Counted from the stretch's first letter, positions 15,529-24,709 are shown. The stretch is 64,000 bases of DNA from an uncultured Victivallales bacterium (GCA_903837355.1 CAILUI010000342.1:21184-85183), one strand, 5' to 3'. Translations and numbers: made by a program. Notes: generated from the sequence alone by a model not told the origin.

Positions 15529-16791
15529 ATGCGCACCACTGAGCGCTTCCATGCCAAGGTCGACGGTGTTCTGGAGACCTGCGCTGCGCACCTGTTCCAG
15601 GGCTGCGTCTTCGTGCCCGTTGAGGCCCGCGAGCCCGTGCGTTCCGGGCGCCAGAGCTGCAGCTTCTGTCGTCACCGCACCGAGGACAGCCGTACGGAAC
15701 TGCACTGCCGGCGCAGCGTCGTCAGTTCCGCCTACCAGTCGCTGCGGACCGGCGAGCCTTTCTTCACCACCTGTTGGCTGGGGCTGAACACCTGTGTCGT
15801 ACCGGTGGCGCCCGGGGGCCGTTTGCGGGGCGCCATCACGTTGGGGGCCTATGCCTTCTTTGGTGACGTTGGGGACCCGGCCTTTGTGCGGGCCAATATT
15901 CCCACGGATCGCGCCGGCCGGTCGGCGGCGCTCGATCGTGACCTTGCCGATCTCTGCACCGTGTCGCCCTTCCAGGCCCGGCACGCCGCGGCCTTCGTCT
16001 GGGATGCCGTCATGGCCGCCGGCCTCAATGATGGGAAGGACCTGGCGCGTCGGCACGAACACTACCTCCTGCAGCGTCGTATCGCGGAGCAGATGCACCG
16101 CTACTGCCAGGAGCAGACCATGCCCGATGATGCGGCTGAACTGCTGCCGGTGGTCAGCGCCGCACTGCGGGCCGGGGACAAGGAGGAGGTGCTGCAGGTG
16201 TTCAACGACTACTGCTGCCGGGTACTGCTCAGCGACGCCTCGAACCTGGAACGGGTCAAGGCCCACTTCCACCTGCTGGCCAGCCTGCTGGCGCGCGAGC
16301 GCGCCCTGCTCGGCCGCTGTTCGATGGAGGTTGCCGTCGCCGAGCAGCGCCTCTCCTTCCAGCAGGTGGCGCAGGCCGCCGACAATGAGGACGCCTGCTA
16401 CGTCATGTTCTGCCGGCTGCGGGCCGCGCTCAGCGACCCGCTCGCGCTGCCGCTTGGCGATCGGCTCAGCGATCGCATGCTGGCCTGGCTGGGCCGGCAC
16501 TTCGCCGAGCCGTTGACGCTCGACCAAGCCGCCACCGTGCTGCGCGCCAGTACCTCAGCCATCGCCAAGGCCCTGCGCCGCGAGACCGGCCAGAGCTTCG
16601 TGACGCACCTGCACCGCTTGCGTCTGTTGGAGGCCAAAGACCTGCTCGCCACCAGTTCCCTGAGTATCTACCAGATCGCGGAACGCTGCGGCTACTACGA
16701 TCCCAGTCACTTCCACCGGCGCTTTCGGCGCGAGTTCGCCATGGGGCCGCGTGACTTCCGCAAGATGTTGCGCCGCAGCGAGGACCTGTAG
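15529..16791 (+). CDS. PocR-domain AraC-family transcriptional regulator
   Basis: 420 residues. The N-terminal PocR-type sensory domain carries a cysteine set at C44, C47, C60 and C82 (RQSCSFCRHR, ELHCRRS, TTCWLGLN). A helical middle region follows, and the last 100 residues are an AraC-type double helix-turn-helix (LTLDQAATVLRAST, then IYQIAERCGYYDPSHFHRRFRR). PocR domains are associated with regulators of anaerobic C2/C3 and corrinoid-linked metabolism. The gene is divergent from the CODH/ACS operon across a 444-bp region, so it is the likely activator of that operon. Start supported by AAGGA upstream. The effector is unknown. Confidence 0.88.
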   Translation: MRTTERFHAKVDGVLETCAAHLFQGCVFVPVEAREPVRSGRQSCSFCRHRTEDSRTELHCRRSVVSSAYQSLRTGEPFFTTCWLGLNTCVVPVAPGGRLRGAITLGAYAFFGDVGDPAFVRANIPTDRAGRSAALDRDLADLCTVSPFQARHAAAFVWDAVMAAGLNDGKDLARRHEHYLLQRRIAEQMHRYCQEQTMPDDAAELLPVVSAALRAGDKEEVLQVFNDYCCRVLLSDASNLERVKAHFHLLASLLARERALLGRCSMEVAVAEQRLSFQQVAQAADNEDACYVMFCRLRAALSDPLALPLGDRLSDRMLAWLGRHFAEPLTLDQAATVLRASTSAIAKALRRETGQSFVTHLHRLRLLEAKDLLATSSLSIYQIAERCGYYDPSHFHRRFRREFAMGPRDFRKMLRRSEDL

Positions 16792-16929
16792 CCCGGTGGC
16801 CGGCGGGGGAGACGGCTCAGCGCGGCGTGCGCCTCTGTGGAGCTTCGCCCTCCAACTCGCGATGCGCCCCCCCCGGTGACCTATCCCCCCAATGACCCAT
16901 GACCAATGACCCGTCACTTCCCGCCGCCG
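16792..16929. other. Short spacer with possible hairpin and repetitive tract
   Basis: 138 bp between two convergent genes. It holds a ggagcttcgccctcc segment that can pair imperfectly with itself and a tract of atgaccc-like repeats (16890-16920). It may terminate both transcripts; no clean T-run hairpin is seen. Confidence 0.3.
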
Positions 16930-17928
16930 TCAGTCCACCCGGTTGCGGCCATTGAAGCTGGCCGAGCGCAGTTCGCCGTGCCAGATCAGGCTGGCCTGCT
17001 GCAGTCCGGCGCAGGCCTCGGCGGATGGCGGGCGGTAGAGCAGGCGGAACACGGCCGCCCAGTCATCCAGGCCCAGCAGCGCCCGCGGTTGCGGTTCGCC
17101 TGGCTTGGTCACGAACCAGGCTGGGTCGCTCAGGTCGACCGCCATCGTGTGGACGTCGCCGGGCGCGAGGACATGCACATCCTGGTCGGTGGGCGGCGCG
17201 GGCGGTGGTTCGTCGGCGCGGGCCCAGCGCCAGGCGCTGGGTTCCTGTTGCCACTGCTGGCGGTCGGACACCATGGCCAGGGAGCGCCCCTGGGGCAGAT
17301 CGACGATGGCCAGGGACTGCGGGGAGGCGTTGAGTAGGCGGACGGTGAGCTTGCCGGTGCGCAGACGCTGGTCGGGACCCATCTCGAAAACGACCCCGAG
17401 GCCCAGCGGCGCCGCCCGGTGGGAGAGCAGCACCGCGATGCCGTTGCGGCCCACCGCGATCTCCATCTCCAGCGGGATCTGCACCCCGTCGCGATTGCGC
17501 TCCTGCTCGACCTTGAGGGCGGTGCCCTGCTGCATGAAGTAGCCCTCGATGCCGTAGCGCACGTGGACGCCATTCCCCCAACTGCTCTCAACCCGGCCGC
17601 GCAGAAAGAGCCCACGCTCCGGCCGGATGCCCGTCAGCGTCTGCAGGTCGTGGAGACCATCGGCCCGCGGCGCCAGCACCGCGTAGACCTGCCTGCCCTT
17701 GGTCAGGGTGGCCTGGGTCAGGTCGGCGCTCCAGCGTTCGCGCGGCACGGTCGAGGCCTCGTAGCCCAGGCGGACATAGTCGCCGCGGAACAGATCGCGG
17801 GGGTCGACCGGGATCGTCCGCAGCCAGATGCGGGTGCCGCGCACCGCGACGTGCTCGCGCTCGCCGGCCATATAGCCGAGCACCAGGAGTTGCAGCACGG
17901 CGACAAGGGCAGGAAACCAGCGACGCAT
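16930..17928 (-). CDS. GDYXXLXY domain membrane-anchored protein
   Basis: 332 residues. One N-terminal membrane helix (about residues 4-22) is followed by the family signature FRGDYVRLGY (G49-D50-Y51, L54, Y56) and an extracytoplasmic beta-rich region. GDYXXLXY proteins usually sit next to DUF2157 membrane proteins, as here: the start ATG overlaps the TGA of the upstream gene (TGATG), giving strict coupling. Function of the family is not known to me; a role at the membrane with the DUF2157 partner is likely. The frame stays open upstream of the chosen start but that part only shadows the neighbour. Confidence 0.87.
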   Translation of the reverse strand: MRRWFPALVAVLQLLVLGYMAGEREHVAVRGTRIWLRTIPVDPRDLFRGDYVRLGYEASTVPRERWSADLTQATLTKGRQVYAVLAPRADGLHDLQTLTGIRPERGLFLRGRVESSWGNGVHVRYGIEGYFMQQGTALKVEQERNRDGVQIPLEMEIAVGRNGIAVLLSHRAAPLGLGVVFEMGPDQRLRTGKLTVRLLNASPQSLAIVDLPQGRSLAMVSDRQQWQQEPSAWRWARADEPPPAPPTDQDVHVLAPGDVHTMAVDLSDPAWFVTKPGEPQPRALLGLDDWAAVFRLLYRPPSAEACAGLQQASLIWHGELRSASFNGRNRVD

Positions 17929-19235
17929 CAGGCACCTCCTTGCACGCGCTTGCCGCGTGCATACAGGAAGCCTTCGACGAAGAGCGTCACGCCGACCACG
18001 AGGAACACCACGCCGCGCGCCAGCAGGCTGTCGAAGAGGTCGACGTAACGGGCGCCGGTGATGGCTACCAGCAGGATGCAGCCCATGGCCACGGCGCGCA
18101 TCTCGCTGCGTCGTACCCCTTGGGCCATGAAGCTGGCGGCATGGGCCAGCAGCACCAGGTTGAAGGGCAGGGCCGCGAGCCAGGCATCGGGCCGCGGCAT
18201 GAGCGCCGCCAGGGCGTAGGCCGCCAGCACCGCCAGCGGCGCCAGCCACAGGTCCGGCGGCATCCAGGACCTCCCGGCACCTGTCTTCAGGCGGCGGGCG
18301 CCCAGCCCCAGCCAGGCCGCCACGGCCGCCGCCAGGGGCACTAGGCCGTAAGTCAGGCCGCTCCAAGGCTGTTTGCCGCGCTGCAGATCGAGAAGGTCAT
18401 GGGCGGCGTCCCCGAAACTCAGGATGTAGATCAGCACCAGGTAGGCGGCCAGGCCCAGGCCGCGGTAGCACGGCGCCGACTCCGGAAACAGCGGCGCGCC
18501 CTCGTGCAGCCACCCCGCCCCCAGCGCCAGAACGCTGAACGCCAGCAAGACCAGGAACGGCAGGGCGCCGTCTGAGCAGGCCGCGGAGATGAAGGCGAGG
18601 GACACCCCCACGGCCACCAGCAGGCAGACCAGCAGCACCCGTGAACGCTCGCGGTAGGCCAGGGGCAGCAGGCCGATCAGCAGCAGCGGCAGGGCGGCAT
18701 GCACCGGCGCGTTGAAGGCGGTCGACTCGGTCCCGGCCCAGATGGTCAGCAAGGCCAGCGCCAGCAACGCCTGGAAGATCGAGGGCAGGGCCCAGGCCAG
18801 CAGGAAGGCGCCCAGTCCCCAGATCAGGAAACCGGTGGGGAAGTGCTCGTTGATGTGGTAGATCTGGGCCACCAGCCAGATGCCGGCGCCGAAGAGCATG
18901 GTCCCCCCGACCGTCAGCGCCTCGCCCATGGCCCGGTAGCGCGGCTTGGTCTGGAAGAGGTACAACCCGCCGGCGTGGGCGGCCGCCAGGGCCCCGAAGA
19001 CGGTGGCCAGTTTGGCAAGCTTGGGCATGGCGTGCCAGTTGTAGGCGAAGAGCAGGATCACCCCCAAGCCGACGATCACTGCCCCCAGTCCGCAGAAGAT
19101 GAGCGTGGCCCAGGGCCGCGTTGGCGGCGGTACGGGGTAGAGGCCGCGCAGACGCGATGCCTGCTCGGCACTCAGGATGCCGTCCCGCACCCAGCGCTCA
19201 CTCTCGCCGTGCAGCCAGCGGACTTCTTTGCTCAT
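17928..19235 (-). CDS. DUF2157 multi-pass membrane protein
   Basis: 435 residues. A short cytoplasmic N-terminal segment of the DUF2157 type (MSKEVRWLHGESERWVRDGILS) is followed by at least a dozen hydrophobic helices to the C-terminus. Start at 19235 is chosen for CGGAG ten bases upstream and because the family begins there; an upstream in-frame start adds only 12 unsupported residues. It is paired and translationally coupled with the GDYXXLXY gene downstream. No catalytic motif is visible and no substrate can be named. Confidence 0.87.
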   Translation of the reverse strand: MSKEVRWLHGESERWVRDGILSAEQASRLRGLYPVPPPTRPWATLIFCGLGAVIVGLGVILLFAYNWHAMPKLAKLATVFGALAAAHAGGLYLFQTKPRYRAMGEALTVGGTMLFGAGIWLVAQIYHINEHFPTGFLIWGLGAFLLAWALPSIFQALLALALLTIWAGTESTAFNAPVHAALPLLLIGLLPLAYRERSRVLLVCLLVAVGVSLAFISAACSDGALPFLVLLAFSVLALGAGWLHEGAPLFPESAPCYRGLGLAAYLVLIYILSFGDAAHDLLDLQRGKQPWSGLTYGLVPLAAAVAAWLGLGARRLKTGAGRSWMPPDLWLAPLAVLAAYALAALMPRPDAWLAALPFNLVLLAHAASFMAQGVRRSEMRAVAMGCILLVAITGARYVDLFDSLLARGVVFLVVGVTLFVEGFLYARGKRVQGGA

Positions 19236-19317
19236 CGGGCCAACTCCGGTAAACCCCACTCTCTCTACCATACGCCGCTGCTGCCGTTTTCGCGAAAGTG
19301 CGGGAAGGCTGCTTGGG

Positions 19318-19344
19318 GGACACGCTCAAGCGTGAACTCTGAAC
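19318..19344 (+). repeat. Dispersed element: cacgctcaagcgtg plus actctgaac
   Basis: Reads gacacgctcaagcgtgaac followed by tctgaac. The core cacgct-ca-agcgtg is a 6-bp stem with a 2-base centre. Related copies occur at 38608-38637 (opposite strand) and 52370-52400, all in spacers. Confidence 0.6.
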
Positions 19345-19409
19345 GCGCCGCCGCTGCAGTCTCGACCCGGCCTGCCCGGCGTCGGCCGGGGGCTCGGCTG
19401 GCGAGCACA

Positions 19410-19429
19410 GTCCTGCTGGCCAGCAGGAC
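19410..19429. repeat. 20-bp perfect palindrome
   Basis: GTCCTGCTGGCCAGCAGGAC is its own reverse complement over all 20 bases. It lies in the spacer upstream of the PQQ-propeller gene and could form a cruciform or bind a dimeric protein; no recognised family of sites. Confidence 0.6.
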
Positions 19430-19597
19430 GGCGCGCTGCCGGGATGGGCGGCCGCCGACCGGCGGCCGACGGCTGCGGTTCGTGCCGGGTATCCCGGCCT
19501 GCCCTTGCCCTCCAGGTGCAGGCGGCTGGGCCGACCCGGCGCGCTGCCGGGATGCTCGAGAGGATCACCTTGGCGGGGAATTGGGCTATACTACTGC

Positions 19598-21136
19598 ATG
19601 GAGCCGATAGTAACTCCGCTGCTCGCGCTATCAGTCCGCGCCTGGGTCGCCAGCGTCGGTCGGCTCGCCCTCGCGGCGACGCTGGTCGCCGCGCTTCGCG
19701 CCGGCGATCAGGCCCAATGGGGCGACCGCGGCACGCGCAATCAGACCTCCAGCGAGACCGATCTGCCGGAGTCGGTCGATCCCGCGACCGGCCTGAACGT
19801 GCGCTGGCGTGTCGACCTCGGCACCGATAGTTACGCTACGCCCGTTGTCGCCGCCGGCCGTGTCTACATCGGCACCAACAACGGCCGCCCGCGCAACCCG
19901 GCGCGGCCCGACGATCGCGGCGTGCTGATGTGCTTCAGCGAGCGTAACGGCGAGTTCCTCTGGCAACTTGCCACGCCCAAGCTCGGGGGCGACATCTACC
20001 TCGACTGGCCCAACAGCGGCATGTCTTCGCCGGCGACGGTCGAGGACGGCCGTGTCTACGTGGTCAGCAACCGTGGGCAGGTCCTCTGCGTGGATCCCGA
20101 CGGCATGGCTGACGGCAACGACGGCCCCTACCGCGACGAGGCCGCGCTGTTCGCCGGGCCGGACGGCGCGGTCACCGCGGCCGGGCCGCTGGATGCCGAC
20201 GTGCTGTGGGTGACTGACCTCAGGGAGGCCATCGGCATCTGGCCCCACGACGCCGCGCACAGCTCCATCCTTGTCGACGGGCCCTTCCTCTATCTGAACA
20301 CCGGCAACGGCGTGGACAACACGCACCGCCTGGTCCGCCGACCGGACGCGCCAAGCCTGGTCGTGCTGAACAAGGAGAGCGGCGCGCTGGTCGCGCAGGA
20401 CGGCGCCAAGATCGGCCCACGCCTCGTGCATTGCCAGTGGTCTTCGCCGGCCCTCGGCGAGGTCGGCGGGCGCCGCCTCGTCGTCATGGGTGGCGGCGAT
20501 GGCGTGGTCTACGCTTTCGAGGCGCTGCGGGATCTGCCGGCGGCCGGCACGGTGGCCGTGCTGAAGACGGCGTGGTGGTTCGACTGCGATCCGGCCGCGC
20601 CGCGCGAGAACCCCTGCACCTGGAACGGCAACCGTAAGGAGGGGCCGAGCAACATCCTCAGCATGCCGGTGTTCCTTGACGGTCGCGTCTACGTCACCGG
20701 TGGCGGCGACACCTGGTGGGGCAAGTCGGAGGCGTGGGTCAAGTGCCTGGATGCCGGCGGTGCCGGTGAGGTCACGGCGACGGCGCTGCGGTGGTCTGCC
20801 CCACTGCTGAAGCACTGCATGGCGACGGTGGCGATCCGCGACGGGGTGCTGTTTGTGGCCGACCTCGGTCACGCCCTGCACGCCCTGGACGCGAAAACCG
20901 GCCAGGAACTGTGGTCCCAGGAGTTGCCCGGCGAGGTCTGGAACGGCGCGCTGGCGGCCGACGGCCGCGTCTACGTCGGCGACCGCAAGGGCACCCTGAC
21001 CGTTCTGGCCGCGGCGCAGGAGAAGCGGCTACTGTCCCAGGTTCAGCTCGACGGCCCGATCAGCGCCGCCCCCGTGGCCGCCAACGGCACCCTCTTCATC
21101 GCCACGTCCACCTCGCTCTACGCCTTCGGGAAATGA
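19598..21136 (+). CDS. Secreted PQQ-like beta-propeller protein
   Basis: 512 residues. A hydrophobic N-terminus compatible with a signal peptide is followed by repeated propeller blades (VVAAGRVYIGTNNG, TVEDGRVYVVSNRGQVLCVD, DAKTGQELWSQELPG, AANGTLFIATSTSLYAFGK) of the PQQ/BamB type. Most such proteins in PVC bacteria lack demonstrated dehydrogenase activity, and no haem motif or clear calcium/PQQ ligand set is visible, so it may be a structural or binding propeller. The start at 19598 has no convincing ribosome-binding site; the frame is open upstream, but that sequence is palindromic spacer. Confidence 0.82.
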   Translation: MEPIVTPLLALSVRAWVASVGRLALAATLVAALRAGDQAQWGDRGTRNQTSSETDLPESVDPATGLNVRWRVDLGTDSYATPVVAAGRVYIGTNNGRPRNPARPDDRGVLMCFSERNGEFLWQLATPKLGGDIYLDWPNSGMSSPATVEDGRVYVVSNRGQVLCVDPDGMADGNDGPYRDEAALFAGPDGAVTAAGPLDADVLWVTDLREAIGIWPHDAAHSSILVDGPFLYLNTGNGVDNTHRLVRRPDAPSLVVLNKESGALVAQDGAKIGPRLVHCQWSSPALGEVGGRRLVVMGGGDGVVYAFEALRDLPAAGTVAVLKTAWWFDCDPAAPRENPCTWNGNRKEGPSNILSMPVFLDGRVYVTGGGDTWWGKSEAWVKCLDAGGAGEVTATALRWSAPLLKHCMATVAIRDGVLFVADLGHALHALDAKTGQELWSQELPGEVWNGALAADGRVYVGDRKGTLTVLAAAQEKRLLSQVQLDGPISAAPVAANGTLFIATSTSLYAFGK

Positions 21137-21145
21137 GGTCGAAGC

Positions 21146-23134
21146 TCAGCGCGGGGTCAGGCACAACACCTTCACCTCGAGCGGGGCGAGGGTGAGATCG
21201 AGTTGGGCGCCCTGGCACACCACCGGCACCTCGCCGAGAACTTGCTCCGCGGCCGCGAACTCCGTTGCGAAGGTGAAGCGGGCAGTGACCGGCAGGCGTT
21301 CCGCGTTCACCGCCACCAGGTAGGTCTTGCCGTCCTTGGCATAGAGGCGCCAGGCGACCCCATCCGGGGCGTCGACCTGGGTCGGTGCCGCCACCGGGTC
21401 GACCGCGAGCAGGACCGGGAAAAGGCCCTTGATCTCGGCCGCCATCTGCGCGATATCCCGCCAGCGGCCCGCGAAGGGCTGCGGTACGTCGGGGTCCTGG
21501 TCCAGCCGCCACAGGTCGAACCAGGAGTAGAACACCAGGCCATTGGCGCCGGCTGCGATGCACTGCCAGGCCATCGAGCGCATCTCGGCGAGGGTCGGCG
21601 GTCGCGAGGCCTTCTTCTCGGCGGCGGTCTTGCGGTAGGCGGCCCAGTCCATGATCTGCGGCACCATCCATACCGCGCGGCAGTTGAAGGAGCCGGCCAC
21701 GGTGTCACGGGTGTAGTCGAGGGCCCGGCGCGGCGCCAGGGTCGGGATGGGGTACGGGTCGGTGCCGATGACGTCGTAGCTGGGCAGGTACGAGCGCACT
21801 TCGGTGTACTGGAAGAGCACGACCCAGGTCGGCCGGCTGGGGTCCAGTTGCTCCATCCAATCACGGTGGGCACTGAGCCGTGGCATCATGCTGACCGGCA
21901 ACTCGTCATTGATGTACCAGGCGATGATGGCCGGGTGGTCGCCGACCTCCTTGACCTTCGCCTCAAGCGCGGGTCGTTCGTCGGCCTCGGCCGTGATCTG
22001 CGGCGGGCAGGACTCGATGCCGGCGTAATAGTCCTTGACGCTGTAGATGACCTTGAGTCCGCGCGCCTGGCACTGATCGAGTTGCTCGCGGGTGCCCCCG
22101 CCGTAAGGCATGAGGCAGTTGAAGGCGGACTGTGCGTAGAGGTCGAGCTGCGCCGGGTCGATCCCGCCCCAGTAGGTGCCGAGGGGGAAGAACGGCTGGC
22201 CGTCGAGGAGCAGCCGGCCATGGCGGTCGATGACGGCGCGCCGCGCCACTGCTTTCTCGACGCGCACGAGCCGACAGCTCGCGCTGCCCTGTGCCCGGCC
22301 AGCGTTCGACTGCACGGTGACCTGCAGTTCGTAGGTGCCCGGGCGCAGCGGCGTGGCGTCGAGCGCGAACTCGGCGGTATCCGGAAGCACGCGGGCCGGG
22401 GTTACCGTCGCCACCGTCTGGCCCTCGGCATCGCGCACCCGCAGCGACACGGCGACCTGGGCCGGCGCCAGGTCGTGGCCGAGCAGGCGCAGGCCGGCGC
22501 GGACGACGACCGGCCCGCCAGCGGTCTCGCCACGGTAGGCATCGGTGGTCATGCCGTCGACCAGCGGCGGCAGGTACTCGCGGACCGCGACATCGTCCCA
22601 CCAGGCCACGCCGGTCATGCCCTGGCGAACGTAGACCGTCACATCGAAGGCCGCGGCATTCGCCGGGATCGGGCTGGTGATGGCCCGCACGCGCGTCCAC
22701 TCGCCCTGGGTGCCCTTCACCCCGGCCGGATAGTCGCCACCGATGTAGGCGCCCTCCTTCGTCGACCACTGCAGGCAGACCGTAGCGCCCGTGTCCTCGC
22801 CGGTGACGCCCTCGGTGCGCACCCAGGCCTCGAATTCGTACTGCTTGCCCGGCGTCAGCGCCAGCGCTTGCGAACAGAGCAGATAGCGCCCGGCATCGCG
22901 GTTCTCAAAGCGCAGGCAGGACATGCCGCTGCGGGGCCGGTCCGTCACCAGCGTGTAGACGGGCGCCGGCGCCGACCAGGCCGCTGGCCGATCCGCTTCG
23001 GCGCGCGCCTCAAAACCGGGGTCGGCGGCCAGGTTGGGCCCCGGCGCTGGAGCCTCGCCCTGGGCGCGGGCGACGCTCGTACCCAGCACCGCCAGCAGTG
23101 ACACAACGCGCACCGCGGTCTGCAGAATCCTCAT
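21146..23134 (-). CDS. Secreted glycoside-hydrolase-like protein with N-terminal CBM
   Basis: 662 residues with a clear signal peptide (MRILQTAVRVVSLLAVLGTS, cleavage near ARAQG). Residues about 33-190 look like a CBM4/9-type jelly roll (NLAADPGFE at the start, AWWDDVAV near the end). Residues about 200-295 look like an Ig-like strand domain. From about 303 a TIM-barrel begins with LLLDGQPFFPLGTYW. WYINDE (D410-E411) is the likely acid/base region and TDPYPIP follows. The barrel matches that of the truncated gene at the window start. Start ATG at 23134 follows GGAGGT by 7 nt; the open frame further upstream is unsupported. Substrate unknown, probably a plant or algal polysaccharide. It is divergent from the GH172 gene across 200 bp. 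Confidence 0.82.
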   Translation of the reverse strand: MRILQTAVRVVSLLAVLGTSVARAQGEAPAPGPNLAADPGFEARAEADRPAAWSAPAPVYTLVTDRPRSGMSCLRFENRDAGRYLLCSQALALTPGKQYEFEAWVRTEGVTGEDTGATVCLQWSTKEGAYIGGDYPAGVKGTQGEWTRVRAITSPIPANAAAFDVTVYVRQGMTGVAWWDDVAVREYLPPLVDGMTTDAYRGETAGGPVVVRAGLRLLGHDLAPAQVAVSLRVRDAEGQTVATVTPARVLPDTAEFALDATPLRPGTYELQVTVQSNAGRAQGSASCRLVRVEKAVARRAVIDRHGRLLLDGQPFFPLGTYWGGIDPAQLDLYAQSAFNCLMPYGGGTREQLDQCQARGLKVIYSVKDYYAGIESCPPQITAEADERPALEAKVKEVGDHPAIIAWYINDELPVSMMPRLSAHRDWMEQLDPSRPTWVVLFQYTEVRSYLPSYDVIGTDPYPIPTLAPRRALDYTRDTVAGSFNCRAVWMVPQIMDWAAYRKTAAEKKASRPPTLAEMRSMAWQCIAAGANGLVFYSWFDLWRLDQDPDVPQPFAGRWRDIAQMAAEIKGLFPVLLAVDPVAAPTQVDAPDGVAWRLYAKDGKTYLVAVNAERLPVTARFTFATEFAAAEQVLGEVPVVCQGAQLDLTLAPLEVKVLCLTPR

Positions 23135-23333
23135 GGGACTGACCTCCATTGGCCGCCACCGGCGTACCTCGTTGGCGGAGTGTAGCTCCAGCCGCCGCGA
23201 GTTCAAGAGTCCTGGTGGGCCGGGGTGTTGACCGCGCGCCGGGGCGGGCCATGTTACGGCATCGGGCCCCGACCCGAGGTCTGGGCTCGGCACGGCGCGT
23301 GCACACGGCAGCAACAGGCGGGAGGATCGCAGC

Positions 23334-24413
23334 ATGGCGTTCAATGGTCTTGGTATGAACCTGGGCAACCTCAGCCAGCTTTCCAGCGCGCAGACACGCT
23401 CGATCAGCCCGGAGAACTTCAGCGGGGCCAAGGGCCAAGCGGGGATGGCCACCGAGGGCACCGGCAAGAACTGCGCCCGCGAGTTGGGCCAGGGCTGGAA
23501 AATCTCGCCGTCGGTCGCGATTGCGGCGGGTCAGACCTTCGTCATGGCCGACATCGAGGGCAGTGGCGCCATTCAGCAGATCTGGCTGACCCCTGCCGGC
23601 AACTGGCGCTTCAGCATCCTGCGCATCTACTGGGACGACCAGGAGCAGCCCGCGGTGGAGTGTCCGGTGGGCGACTTCTTCTGCATGGGCTGGGGCAAGT
23701 ACGCCCAGCTCTCCTCCCTGCCTGTCTGCGTCAACCCCGGCAGCGCCTTCAATTGTTACTGGGAGATGCCGTTCCGCAAGCGTTGCCGGATGACCATGAC
23801 CAACCTCGCTCCGGAGGCCATGACGCTCTACTACCAGGTCAACTACACGCTCACCGAAGTCCCCGCGGATGCGGCTTACTTCCACGCTCAGTTCCGGCGC
23901 ACCAACCCGCTCCCCTACAAGCAGGACTACACGATCCTCGACGGGGTGCGCGGGCGCGGCCAGTACGTCGGCACCTACATGGCCTGGGGCGTCAACAACA
24001 CCGGCTGGTGGGGCGAAGGCGAGATCAAGTTCTTCATGGACGGCGACCGCGAGTTTCCCACTATCTGCGGGACGGGCACCGAAGACTACTTCTGCGGTTC
24101 GTACAACTTCGAGAACGGCGAGTCGCACCAGTACCAGCCCTTCAGTACCCCCTACACCGGCCTGCATCAGGTGCTCAAGCCCGACGGGGTCTACCGGAGC
24201 CAGCAGCGCTTCGGCCTGTACCGCTGGCACATCACCGACCCGATCCGTTTCGAGCAGGATCTGCGCGTCACCATCCAGGCCTTGGGCTGGCGCAACGGCG
24301 GTCGCTACCTGCCCCTGCAGGACGACATCGCCTCGGTGGCATACTGGTACCAGACCCTGCCCACGGCGCCCTTCCCGGCCCTGCCCAGCAAGGACGAGCT
24401 CGAGGTGATCTAG
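23334..24413 (+). CDS. GH172 (DUF2961) family glycosidase
   Basis: 359 residues, full-length DUF2961. The family, now GH172, contains alpha-D-fructofuranosidase/difructose-anhydride synthase and alpha-D-arabinofuranosidase members that work as oligomers. Signature segments are GSGAIQQIWLT near the N-terminus, WWGEGEIKFFMDGD (E228/E230) and CGTGTEDYFCGSYN (E250), which carry the acidic residues expected of the active site. No signal peptide is seen, so it is probably cytoplasmic, unlike the neighbouring secreted enzymes. Strong GGGAGGA ribosome-binding site. Likely role: release of furanosyl units from imported oligosaccharides. Confidence 0.9.
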   Translation: MAFNGLGMNLGNLSQLSSAQTRSISPENFSGAKGQAGMATEGTGKNCARELGQGWKISPSVAIAAGQTFVMADIEGSGAIQQIWLTPAGNWRFSILRIYWDDQEQPAVECPVGDFFCMGWGKYAQLSSLPVCVNPGSAFNCYWEMPFRKRCRMTMTNLAPEAMTLYYQVNYTLTEVPADAAYFHAQFRRTNPLPYKQDYTILDGVRGRGQYVGTYMAWGVNNTGWWGEGEIKFFMDGDREFPTICGTGTEDYFCGSYNFENGESHQYQPFSTPYTGLHQVLKPDGVYRSQQRFGLYRWHITDPIRFEQDLRVTIQALGWRNGGRYLPLQDDIASVAYWYQTLPTAPFPALPSKDELEVI

Positions 24414-24709
24414 TGTAACGTCCGCAAGATTCGTTGTGCTATTCATGAACATCGAACACTGAACGTCCAACGTCCAACGTCGAAAGAAGGACACTCGCCC
24501 GTGCGGTGGTACTTCGGTGTTCGATGTTCAGTGTTCGATGTTGGACGTTCAGAGACGCCCGCCATAGACCAACGGAATAGACGGACGGCACACTAGGCGC
24601 GGGCCCGATCGACCGGAGGACACTCTGGTGGATGGTCGGCCTCGCCTCTGCGTACCCGAAGGCAAGGCCCAGCCCCAACGGGCGCCCGACGCTGCCAGCG
24701 GCAAGCGCG
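24414..24709. other. Spacer with long inverted repeat and heptamer repeats
   Basis: 296 bp, no gene. gaacatcgaacactgaac (24447-24464) is matched in reverse complement by gttcagtgttcgatgtt (24526-24542), a 17-bp stem with a loop of about 60 bases. Within the arms are heptamers of the gtccaac/gttcgat type. It lies between convergent genes and could act as a bidirectional terminator; no T-run is visible. Confidence 0.55.

Larger units (their letters stand above)
19236..19597. other. Intergenic region rich in palindromes
   Basis: 362 bp between divergent genes, no credible ORF. It contains tttcgcgaaa (19288-19297), a copy of the cacgctcaagcgtg/actctgaac element (19318-19344), a 20-bp perfect palindrome (19410-19429) and a GC-rich inverted repeat around ggcggccgccgaccggcggccg (19446-19467). 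A TATACT hexamer at 19587-19592 lies only 5 bp from the downstream ATG. Confidence 0.6.

Noticed and set aside
19587..19592. TATACT as -10 box of the PQQ-propeller gene
   Set aside because: It would put the start site at the ATG itself (a leaderless mRNA), and no -35 at the proper spacing is seen.
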